The position numbers and the translations under genes are program-made. 41,001 bases of DNA. Origin: Muribaculaceae bacterium (GTDB lineage Bacteria; Bacteroidota; Bacteroidia; Bacteroidales; Muribaculaceae). The DNA is taken from assembly GCA_017651515.1 (NCBI GenBank), contig JAGCCU010000074.1, positions 1 to 41,001 of the forward strand, in the 5' to 3' direction. The notes beneath the pieces were generated by a model, which saw only the letters and a program-made list of their open reading frames with translations, was not told the DNA's origin and ran no database searches. How positions within the stretch are numbered: the stretch's first letter is position 1; every line of letters starts with the position of its first letter. This document shows, in pieces, positions 9,137 through 16,079 of this stretch.

Positions 9137-10045
9137 CTATATTTTTTCGGCGATACGCAGTTTTGCACTACGTGCGCGTGGATTCCTTTCTATTTCTTCG
9201 TCAGAAGGTACAATTACTTTGTTGTTTACGGCTTTAAGCTGACTGTTGATGTTCCCAAAAAAGTCTTTTTCTATTTGACCTTCGATGTTTCCGCTACGAA
9301 TGAAATTCTTCACCAGGCGATCTTCGAGTGAGTGATATGTTATTATAACGAGTCGTCCTCCAGGCTTAAGCAATTCCAATGATTGCGTGAGGAGTCGTTT
9401 CAGGGCTTCTATCTCGTGGTTAACCTCTATGCGAAGCGCTTGAAACACTTGAGCCATTTCCTTCTTTTCTTGTGTGACCTTGATGAAAGGTTTTACCAAC
9501 TCTATTAACTGCCCTGTGCTTTCAACAGGTTGCTGTGTGCGAGCCTTGACTATGGCGGACGCCATGCGCCGTGACTGCTTGAGTTCGCCGTAAAGGAACA
9601 ATACTTGTGCCAGCCGTTCCTCATCGTAGGTGTTGACTACATGTGCTGCAGTGATTTGGCTTTCACGGTTCATGCGCATATCTAACGGAGCATCGGTACG
9701 GAAAGTGAAGCCACGTGTAGCATCATCAAAGTGGTGGAACGATACTCCCAGGTCGGCAAGAATGCCGTCGAGGGCAGTTACACCATGGAATTTCATAAAA
9801 TTACTGAGGAATGCGAAGTTCCCGTGTACAAATGTAAATCGATCGTCGTTCAGATTATTGGCGTATGCGTCAAGGTCTTGATCTAAGCCATAAAGATGTC
9901 CCCTTGTTCCCAGATTAGCCACAATAGCACGACTGTGTCCACCACCCCCGAAAGTGACATCAACGTAGGTGCCATCGGGCTTGATATCAAGTCCGTTGAT
10001 GCACTCGTTGAGCAGTGCTGGTATATGGTAAACCTGTTGTAGCAT
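9137..10045 (-). CDS. rsmH: 16S rRNA (cytosine(1402)-N(4))-methyltransferase
   Basis: RsmH (MraW) methylates N4 of C1402 in the decoding centre of 16S rRNA, using S-adenosylmethionine. The 302-residue product starts YHIPALLNECI and has the SAM-binding DVTFGGGGHSRAI near residues 29-41. It then shows DLGVSFHHFDDATRGFTFR, PLDMRMN, RRMASAIVKART, FQALRIEVNHEIEAL and ITYHSLEDRLVKNF, all characteristic of the family. It is the first gene of the dcw cluster in this window. In many Bacteroidales mraZ precedes it, but no mraZ-like frame is present in the 325 bases upstream. A 91-base-class spacer is absent; ftsL follows after 54 bases. Confidence 0.97.
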   Translation of the reverse strand: MLQQVYHIPALLNECINGLDIKPDGTYVDVTFGGGGHSRAIVANLGTRGHLYGLDQDLDAYANNLNDDRFTFVHGNFAFLSNFMKFHGVTALDGILADLGVSFHHFDDATRGFTFRTDAPLDMRMNRESQITAAHVVNTYDEERLAQVLFLYGELKQSRRMASAIVKARTQQPVESTGQLIELVKPFIKVTQEKKEMAQVFQALRIEVNHEIEALKRLLTQSLELLKPGGRLVIITYHSLEDRLVKNFIRSGNIEGQIEKDFFGNINSQLKAVNNKVIVPSDEEIERNPRARSAKLRIAEKI

Positions 10046-10370
10046 GGCGGTATGTTTTTTATCAAAACTATCACTTGGGGGCTATTCTGCATTCAGCGTG
10101 TAAAATTACAAATTTTCGGCCAATAATTTGCATTTCTAAATTTTAAAATTTGCAATTTTGTATCAAAAAGTTATTAACAAGGTGTCTGAGGCCTTTATTG
10201 ATGCAGCCTCTCTATAAATTCAGATTTGTAAATTAAGAATGGTTCTAAATAAGCATAAAAGAAATCCTTGAAACCGATTGGTTCCAAGGATTTTATCAGT
10301 AAATTAAATGCTATTACGCATCAGCCTTAATGCTATATCATAGACATTAAGGACGAAAAGTGTGTGTTTC
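10046..10370. other. 325-base intergenic region between porQ and rsmH
   Basis: This AT-rich spacer holds the porQ terminator hairpin (10262-10293) and presumably the promoter of the dcw cluster. No convincing TTG / TAnnTTTG pair was found for rsmH; runs such as the AATTTTAAAATT area around 10137-10150 are too degenerate to choose from. No coding frame, no mraZ remnant and no recognisable riboswitch were seen. Confidence 0.6.
10262..10293 (-). terminator. Intrinsic terminator of porQ
   Basis: The two arms AAATCCTTGAAACC and GGTTCCAAGGATTT pair with one mismatch around a four-base loop. Read on the minus strand, the stem is followed by a T-rich stretch (TTCTTTTATG). It lies about 80 bases past the porQ stop and separates porQ from the dcw cluster. 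Confidence 0.75.
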
Positions 10371-11399
10371 TTATCTCATCAACTCTTTCAAGTTGGTCGT
10401 TACGTTGAGCATGAACGTGGTTGCACCGCTGTGTGGCTGAGCAACTGCCACACCAAAACCGAAGGCTTTTACTTTAATGCCTGCACCGGCAGAGAAACCA
10501 GAAAGGAAACTGCGCTGGTATGAAGACATGTCGCTACGCGTCTTATAGTTATAGCCCAATGCTACATACATGTTGTTTTTTGGAATGAACTCGGCTCCGA
10601 ATACCAGATGCCTTAGCAGGTTGCGGCCGAAAGCATCGCGTTTCACAAGGTCGGATTCAGCATTATTTTTGTCGGCAGGCTCGTAGTAGTTGAGATACCA
10701 CTTGGTGAGGTGGTGCGCTGTAAGCGACACACGGAATGGAGATTTGCCTATTTGCTTTGTGACGCCCAGTTGCACATCGACTGGCAATTTATCGCGCTGT
10801 TCGGCAAATTTCTTGATTTGTCCACCAAGGTTGGTGACTACCAGCGATGCAGAGAATTCATATCCAGGATCATAGTAGTTTACGCCAAGATCCACTCCCA
10901 ATGCTCCGCCAGTGTAACTCTCGTACTTGGAGTAAATGTATTTTGCCGTTATACCACCGCGGAAAAAGTCGTTGATATCATGGCTGTAGGTTGCGCTTAC
11001 CGCAATGTCGCTTGCATTGAACGAACCTGTGCTTACTCCAGTTATGTCATAGCCTTCCATCGAGCCGTAGCCGAAGTATTGTATTCCGGCAGCCCAGGCA
11101 CCATGTTCTCCTGCACTCTTGCCAAATCTGGCGCCAGCAAAGTTGCTGCCACCAATGTAGCGCATGTAGTTAAGTCCAATCTGCTTGTTCATTTCTGGGC
11201 CCAGCAGAGCAGGATTTTGAGTAATGAGATTAATGTCGTCATCAATGATTGAGACGTTGTATCCACCTAATGCATATACATGGCTTGAAGGTGTGACAGT
11301 CAGGAAATTATAGGCAGTGCTTCCGTCCTGTGCACTGGCTGTAAAGGCCATCATTGCCATGAGTAGGATACTATATTTCAAAGTTAATTTATTAGCCAT
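10371..11399 (-). CDS. porQ: Type IX secretion system protein PorQ
   Basis: PorQ is an outer-membrane beta-barrel accessory protein of the type IX secretion system. In Porphyromonas gingivalis it works with PorU, PorV and PorZ in the step that cleaves the C-terminal signal and attaches cargo to the surface. The 342-residue product has a signal peptide (about residues 1-23, ending TASAQ). It has the family's opening block GSTAYNFLTVTPSSHVYALG, then VSIIDDDINLITQNPALLG, QIGLNYMRYIGG and many alternating beta strands, and ends in a barrel-like NVTTNLKELMR. Length and motif order fit the family. It is monocistronic here, closed by the hairpin at 10262-10293. Its presence implies that the organism has a type IX system, although no cargo with a standard type IX C-terminal domain was recognised in this window. 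Confidence 0.85.
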   Translation of the reverse strand: MANKLTLKYSILLMAMMAFTASAQDGSTAYNFLTVTPSSHVYALGGYNVSIIDDDINLITQNPALLGPEMNKQIGLNYMRYIGGSNFAGARFGKSAGEHGAWAAGIQYFGYGSMEGYDITGVSTGSFNASDIAVSATYSHDINDFFRGGITAKYIYSKYESYTGGALGVDLGVNYYDPGYEFSASLVVTNLGGQIKKFAEQRDKLPVDVQLGVTKQIGKSPFRVSLTAHHLTKWYLNYYEPADKNNAESDLVKRDAFGRNLLRHLVFGAEFIPKNNMYVALGYNYKTRSDMSSYQRSFLSGFSAGAGIKVKAFGFGVAVAQPHSGATTFMLNVTTNLKELMR

Positions 11400-11582
11400 T
11401 AATTAAATGAATTTACTTAAAAGTTCTCAAGATTTTGCTTGGTATATGCAAGACTTGATTATTACAATAAACGTAAAGAGGTGCGTTATAGTATATTAGT
11501 TTACAATTTTTTTAACTGTGGGTGGGTATGGTAAAAATTGATGAAACAATATTAATCATTTACAAAAGTAAACCTGTTATTG

Positions 11583-11612
11583 TTGATAATAAAGAATTGT
11601 GACTTATATTTG
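11583..11612 (+). promoter_or_regulatory. Bacteroidota-type promoter for the TonB-C-domain gene
   Basis: TTG at 11583-11585 is followed after 19 bases by TATATTTG at 11605-11612, matching the TTG / TAnnTTTG pattern of the Bacteroidota housekeeping sigma factor. Transcription would start near 11619. That places the GTG/ATG-like codon at 11580 outside the transcript and supports the ATG at 11646. Confidence 0.7.
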
Positions 11613-11645
11613 CAGCCTAAAAGTTTATCAAACAGTAAAACTTTC

Positions 11646-12092
11646 ATGTTATTAACACGCCTTCACATTACTATTGCATTACTATTGTTCACGATGTTTT
11701 CTACTGTGGCGCAGGTTCGCCATGTGACCACTGTCACGCCTGGTGCCGGAGCTTCGGCTTATGGTGACGTGGAGGTGTATGAGTTTGACTATGTGGATGT
11801 TCAGCCACAGTTTCCTGGAGGCGAGCATGGACTAGTCAATTATATTAACAAGACCCGTGTTTATCCATATCATGCCTACAAGAACCACATTCAGGGCAGG
11901 GTGCTTTGCAGTTTCATAGTGGGTACAGATGGCAAGGTGAGCCATGTGCGTGTTATACGTGGCGCTAATGATGACTCGCTCAACCGTGAGGCAATGCGTG
12001 TAATCAGCGAGATGCCACGTTGGACGGTGGGTCGAGTTGGAGGGACGGCAGTTCCAGTACGCGTTGTCTTACCAATCGCGTTCCGTCTATAG
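11646..12092 (+). CDS. Secreted protein with TonB C-terminal domain
   Basis: The product (148 residues from the chosen start) has a hydrophobic signal peptide (LHITIALLLFTMFSTVAQ) and a C-terminal TonB-type domain. That domain begins at PQFPGGEHGLVNYIN and continues through GRVLCSFIVGTDGKVSHVRV, SLNREAMRVISEMPRW and PVRVVLPIAFRL. In Bacteroidota this short form (PF03544-like) is often secreted or periplasmic, without the membrane anchor and proline-rich spanner of true TonB. A role in energising outer-membrane transport is therefore possible but unproven. The longer frame from 11580 is rejected because a good promoter overlaps it. The gene is convergent with rsmD, 19 bases away, and stands alone. 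Confidence 0.82.
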   Translation: MLLTRLHITIALLLFTMFSTVAQVRHVTTVTPGAGASAYGDVEVYEFDYVDVQPQFPGGEHGLVNYINKTRVYPYHAYKNHIQGRVLCSFIVGTDGKVSHVRVIRGANDDSLNREAMRVISEMPRWTVGRVGGTAVPVRVVLPIAFRL

Positions 12093-12111
12093 TATTTTTC
12101 AAAAATGATTT

Positions 12112-12645
12112 CTATACTTTGAAAATGGTAAAGTTGACTTTACCATAGGTGCGCCGTTGCACGAATTGTGTCATGGCGCTGAAGTCGTTGTTGCTGCTGT
12201 GTTCCACTATTACCAACGTGCCAGGCTTTACTATTGCTGAGTTGAGAATGAGTTGCGGCAGGTCGGGCAGTTGCGGCAGGTCATAAGGAGGGTCGGCAAA
12301 AATGATATCAAACTGCTGTCGGCAGGAAGCAATAAAACGGAAAACATCAGCACGTATCACTGTTGTTACTTCGTCGTTAAGTAGTTTTACCACCTTATTA
12401 ATAAAGTTATACTGAGTGTGTGCTTTTTCCACGCAGGTGACACTGTGTGCTCCTCGCGAAGCAAATTCCAACCCCACGGCTCCAGTTCCTGCAAATAGGT
12501 CGAGGACTGTCAAACCTTCAAAGTCCACGATGTTACCAAGCACGTTAAAAAGGTTCTCTCGAGCCATGTCGGTAGTGGGTCTCGCTGTGATGTTTGTTGG
12601 AACGTCAAAGCGTCGTCGTCCGTATTTTCCGCTTATTATTCGCAT
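12112..12645 (-). CDS. rsmD: 16S rRNA (guanine(966)-N(2))-methyltransferase
   Basis: RsmD methylates G966 of 16S rRNA in the small-subunit head. The 177-residue product begins with the family's MRIISGKYGRRRFDVP. It carries TDMARENLFNVL, the SAM-binding VLDLFAGTGAVGLEFASRGA (about residues 44-63) and the catalytic IIFADPPYDLPQ. Its length is typical. It overlaps the end of the DUF3822 gene by 10 bases, an arrangement common in Bacteroidales, so the two are probably cotranscribed. Confidence 0.95.
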   Translation of the reverse strand: MRIISGKYGRRRFDVPTNITARPTTDMARENLFNVLGNIVDFEGLTVLDLFAGTGAVGLEFASRGAHSVTCVEKAHTQYNFINKVVKLLNDEVTTVIRADVFRFIASCRQQFDIIFADPPYDLPQLPDLPQLILNSAIVKPGTLVIVEHSSNNDFSAMTQFVQRRTYGKVNFTIFKV

Positions 12646-13523
12646 GTTGCTAATAGGATTAGGTCAAGAGGTGCTTCGGTAGCATTGTCGCCCAGTCGCT
12701 GAGCGGCTGTAGGATATATGGCGGGCATCACAAATCTCACATACTCGCGAAGCTGTTGTGCGAGTTCATCGCGCATTGCACGGTTTCCGATAAGCTGTAT
12801 TTCGTCAGACTGTGCGTCAAGGCCAAAGCTTTTCCATGTGTGAAGTGCCAGAAACGCAGCATCTGCAGTGTTGCGCACAGGGAAAGTGTTGGCGAGCATC
12901 ATCTCAGCATTGCTATAGACCACCATGTCCATATAAGTGTCATGTATGTTGATGAACATCCGCAAAATAGAAGTTCCCGAGTTTAGCTTTTTGAAGTGTT
13001 CGCACAGAGGGTACAAGTGATGATAAATCGGAGCGTTGTTGAACGTTCGCATCAGGAAATTGTGTAATCCACGAGGCAAACCATAGGCAATGGCGACATT
13101 GCATTTAGTCAACGTGCAAGTATTTACGTCATAATCATCGTCGGGGAACATGGCGACATAATTCTGAGCAGCGATACTGATGTCGGCAGCTAACTCTTTT
13201 GGCATTATTACGAAATGTGGCGCATTGACAACTATTTCCACCTTGCCATAGTCATCGAGCAGCAGACTGTTGTCGTAAACAGCGTTCTCTACAGCCTTGG
13301 TCCATTCCATTCCGGTGTTTAACGGCATGGAATTAGTGATCAGTGAACCTTCCTGTGCTTTGCTGAATAAGATGAATTGCAAATCGTGTGGGTTCACTGT
13401 CAGCATGAGAGTCCATGCTTCAGGTCTTGTGATTGAAATGTCACCTGTCATTGTGTGTCGTTCACTAAGATGGTTTTTCAGTGGGCCGGAAGTTTGTCTT
13501 TCGACCCACTGAAATCCATTCAT
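12636..13523 (-). CDS. DUF3822 family protein
   Basis: This 295-residue protein matches the DUF3822 family by context and general sequence. It has an N-terminal beta-rich part (TLMLTVNPHDLQFILFSK) and later blocks NVAIAYGLPRGLHNFLMRTF, SILRMFINIHDTYMDMVVYS and RNTADAAFLALHTWKSFGLD. The fold is reminiscent of pilus-assembly ATPase-like (PilM-type) proteins. Its function is unknown, and the constant partner is rsmD, which it overlaps by 10 bases. Two starts are possible. The ATG at 13523 lies only three bases after the stop of the glycosidase gene, which would imply coupling. The ATG at 13451 (MTGDISITRPEAW) gives the more usual length of about 271 residues. Confidence 0.78.
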   Translation of the reverse strand: MNGFQWVERQTSGPLKNHLSERHTMTGDISITRPEAWTLMLTVNPHDLQFILFSKAQEGSLITNSMPLNTGMEWTKAVENAVYDNSLLLDDYGKVEIVVNAPHFVIMPKELAADISIAAQNYVAMFPDDDYDVNTCTLTKCNVAIAYGLPRGLHNFLMRTFNNAPIYHHLYPLCEHFKKLNSGTSILRMFINIHDTYMDMVVYSNAEMMLANTFPVRNTADAAFLALHTWKSFGLDAQSDEIQLIGNRAMRDELAQQLREYVRFVMPAIYPTAAQRLGDNATEAPLDLILLATCE

Positions 13524-13526
13524 TGG

Positions 13527-15944
13527 TTAAAGTTTTAAGATGATGTTAATAACAGCATTGACGTCTTCAACGTCGATAAAGCCATTATTGTCCATGTCAC
13601 CATTACCTGGATATTCACTTATGGTCTTCAACTTAAGTATGATGTTGATCATAGCGTTCACATCTTCCACGTCGATAATGCCAGAACCATCCAAGTCGCC
13701 CTTGATGCCAGCCGGCTCATCGGGTACTCGGCTATAAACGGTCTCTAAGGCTTTGATAGTCATTGAGTAGGCCTTGTCTTTTGTAGATGAAGACAAGTCG
13801 AGTTGAATACCCGACAATGTAATGGGGAAGTTGCTCATGTCTTCTGGGTCTATCCAATTAGCCGATGGCAATTCGATGACTTTGTCTCCGTATTGTGTGG
13901 TGTCGTCTAGAACTACGGTTGAAGTGGACAGGTGATGAGCACCGGCGTATAGACTGAATACAGCTTGCTTGACGGGTACATTACCGTTGTTGAATCGCAG
14001 TCGAATGGTGTCGGGTAGACTCCACAGCCTTATACTCTTCTTCATGGTTACGCATGGAAGACGGCCAGAAGTACCTGTATAATCCCATTGGAATCCTCCG
14101 TTATCTAATGGAGTTGCTGCGCCATCCTTTCCGCAACGCATGGTAAATGTCCAAGTGTCGGGGTTGAGAGCATCGGCACTCATTACGTGAGCCTTTGGAA
14201 TCTCGACGTTAACCAGCAACGTGTCGGTGATGCCGTCAACGGTACCAATCACGTTTGTCGATCCATCACGCAGTCCTCTCAAAATACCTGTATTTGTGTC
14301 TATGGTGACTATGTCGCTATTAAGACTTTCCCATAACAGTGCTTCGCTCGATAAAGGCATGGCTGTGCCGTTCATTAAGCTCTGCACGTCGACTATCTGG
14401 TCGCGAAGTCCGTCGGTGATGATTGAATCGTTGACAAACGACATGTTGTCCAGTTCTTCTCCCACGATAACCATAGGCATTGACACGGTGATGTCTCCTA
14501 GATGACCAGTAAGCAAGTCAGTACCTATTCCGCTGGCAAAGAACGTGGTGTCGTTCTTGATTTTTCCGAATCCTTCGGGACATGATAGAGTCACACCTTT
14601 GACATCGGTGTCGACGAGCATGCCATACTGGTTGTATCCGAAGAAGTGAGGTGAATAGACCCCATATCGTGGCGTAGTGAGCTTGTAGTCCTGGAAGCGG
14701 ATTTCGGCAATGGTGTTGTCGTTGGGAGCAGAACTAACGGCAAAAATGGCGTTACCCACTGCACGCATTGTGCCTTCACATGGGTTGTTTCGTTCTCCTA
14801 AAACGGTAGAGTAGAGAGTAGACGAACCGCCCCCATCAAGATTCATTGCTTCGGTAGCGCCGGCATAGCGTATGATGGCTGCCAGTCCCGAAGTTCGTAT
14901 GCCTGCCGACAGCGTCTGTCGTCCGTCAACAACCAACATGTATACTTTCTGCCCTCCGTCACTATAGCCGATACTTGTGCGCGGGTGGCGACTAGGGCCA
15001 TCAGCGCGTTCACTCTCAGTGTCAAGAATTATGCCGTCAGACAAAATACGTGGAAATCCAGAAATCACTTGGTCGGGATCAACGTTGATGCCATCGGTGG
15101 TACATTGTGAAACGAGTGAGATTTGGTCGCCTTCACCAAGGGCACTCAGGAAGTTTACAGCCTGACTGCCGCGGGCATGAAGTACAAATCCGTTTTCTGG
15201 AATGAGCATGTCGCCTTGTGTGTCTGGAGCCGACGTAATGATAAACGTGTTGGATCCTGATGGCTGGAATGTCTCACCATCGGCAAGGACTGCAGTTACC
15301 TCGCATCCCCCTAGAACATTGCTGCTGCTATAGTAGAATGAATTGTAGATTGTAATGGCATTGTTCTCTGGAGTGCCTTGTACGGGATTGATAGCCGATG
15401 CGTGAGCGGTGTTTCCATTTGCATCGGTAAAAGTCCCGTTATAGTCGAAATTGCCCACATATACCTGTCCTTGTTTATCGGCTGTGAAGCTCATGTAGTT
15501 GGTTGGGTCAGGTCGAGTGAGCATTACATTACCATCGCAAACGGTTGGTCCGACAGGTGCACCATACATAGCCTCGCCCCTGATGGTCTTTACGCCTGTA
15601 TTGATGAAAAAATCACCATTGACACCTATGAACGGTGTATGTCCTGGTGACGTGTGGTGTCTTGCCATCGACTCCAGGTTTTGGCATTGCGCCATGTGGT
15701 CGCGGGCAATGATGCATTCCATCGAGGTATAGGGGTTTGAGAGGTCAACGGTGGTATAGAACGTGCGCAGGTTTATGCTGCCGTTGTGTATCCAGAGCGA
15801 GGTTTGTGTAGTTCCTGGCCCGATTACGTTGTGAAATAGCGTATCTACAATGTAGTTGTCGCCATTTATCACAATGCTTCCCGAAGCCCCTGCGCTGATT
15901 GCCGTACATGCAATCAGCAGTAACGAGAGTAAGTGTTTTCTCAT
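13527..15944 (-). CDS. Secreted phosphodiester glycosidase (NAGPA family) with C-terminal dockerin
   Basis: The 805-residue protein has a signal peptide (about 1-20) and a phosphodiester glycosidase domain with all three signatures: GVNGDFF (107-113), HPRTSIGYSDG (320 onward) followed by VDGRQ, and MNLDGGGSSTLY (367-378). The family is named for mammalian N-acetylglucosamine-1-phosphodiester alpha-N-acetylglucosaminidase, which removes GlcNAc from phosphodiester-capped mannose; bacterial substrates are mostly unknown. An Ig-like region follows (about 510-582, with LLWESLNSDIVTIDTNTGI), then a beta-rich, carbohydrate-module-like segment (about 590-735), and a two-repeat dockerin (749-805) that ends exactly at the C-terminus. 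It lies 135 bases downstream of another dockerin gene, separated by a structured hairpin, and three bases upstream of the DUF3822 frame. The domain call is firm; the substrate is not known. Confidence 0.9.
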   Translation of the reverse strand: MRKHLLSLLLIACTAISAGASGSIVINGDNYIVDTLFHNVIGPGTTQTSLWIHNGSINLRTFYTTVDLSNPYTSMECIIARDHMAQCQNLESMARHHTSPGHTPFIGVNGDFFINTGVKTIRGEAMYGAPVGPTVCDGNVMLTRPDPTNYMSFTADKQGQVYVGNFDYNGTFTDANGNTAHASAINPVQGTPENNAITIYNSFYYSSSNVLGGCEVTAVLADGETFQPSGSNTFIITSAPDTQGDMLIPENGFVLHARGSQAVNFLSALGEGDQISLVSQCTTDGINVDPDQVISGFPRILSDGIILDTESERADGPSRHPRTSIGYSDGGQKVYMLVVDGRQTLSAGIRTSGLAAIIRYAGATEAMNLDGGGSSTLYSTVLGERNNPCEGTMRAVGNAIFAVSSAPNDNTIAEIRFQDYKLTTPRYGVYSPHFFGYNQYGMLVDTDVKGVTLSCPEGFGKIKNDTTFFASGIGTDLLTGHLGDITVSMPMVIVGEELDNMSFVNDSIITDGLRDQIVDVQSLMNGTAMPLSSEALLWESLNSDIVTIDTNTGILRGLRDGSTNVIGTVDGITDTLLVNVEIPKAHVMSADALNPDTWTFTMRCGKDGAATPLDNGGFQWDYTGTSGRLPCVTMKKSIRLWSLPDTIRLRFNNGNVPVKQAVFSLYAGAHHLSTSTVVLDDTTQYGDKVIELPSANWIDPEDMSNFPITLSGIQLDLSSSTKDKAYSMTIKALETVYSRVPDEPAGIKGDLDGSGIIDVEDVNAMINIILKLKTISEYPGNGDMDNNGFIDVEDVNAVINIILKL
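13530..13700 (-). repeat. Dockerin-coding tail, copy A
   Basis: This codes 57 residues with two calcium-loop repeats, DLDGSGIIDVEDVNAMINII and DMDNNGFIDVEDVNAVINII. The D-x-D/N-x-G-x-I-D-x-x-D spacing is that of canonical dockerin loops. The DNA is closely similar (roughly 80 percent by eye) to the tail of the neighbouring gene at 16083-16253, including the linker ending YPGNGDMD. Confidence 0.85.
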
Positions 15945-15972
15945 CTTAGTGGTTCTGATAATTGTAAAAAAT

Positions 15973-16038
15973 GACCGCGAATCTGGCGAAGTCCACTTCC
16001 GCGCGGTGGCGCTAGGGAAAGTCGCAAAATTCGCGGTC
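15973..16038 (-). terminator. Long nested hairpin with T-tract between the dockerin genes
   Basis: The outer arms GACCGCGAAT (15973-15982) and ATTCGCGGTC (16029-16038) are perfect inverted repeats. Inside them, GCGA pairs with TCGC, ACTT with AAGT, and GCGC with GCGC around a GGTG loop, so nearly the whole 66 bases can fold as one rod. On the minus strand the hairpin is followed directly by ATTTTTTAC, as in an intrinsic terminator. It is more GC-rich than its surroundings. It could end the upstream propeller gene, attenuate the glycosidase gene, or be a palindromic repeat element. Confidence 0.6.
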
Positions 16039-16053
16039 GCAGTCAGACTATGT

Positions 16054-16073
16054 CAGTCAAGTAAACATGACTG
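16054..16073. other. Short hairpin after the propeller-dockerin stop codon
   Basis: CAGTCA (16054-16059) and TGACTG (16068-16073) form a six-base inverted repeat with an eight-base loop, just downstream of the stop at 16080 on the minus strand. It has no T-tract. It lies next to the larger nested hairpin and may be part of the same structured spacer. Confidence 0.35.
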
Positions 16074-16079
16074 GTTATA

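Noticed and set aside
10178-10215. Second hairpin GAGGC/GCCTC in the porQ-rsmH spacer
   Set aside because: The stem is only five bases with a 13-base loop and no T-tract; it is likely to be chance.
12092-12112. Bidirectional terminator ATTTTT-C-AAAAAT between the TonB-domain gene and rsmD
   Set aside because: The loop would be a single base and the stem is all A-T, so it cannot form a stable hairpin as drawn.
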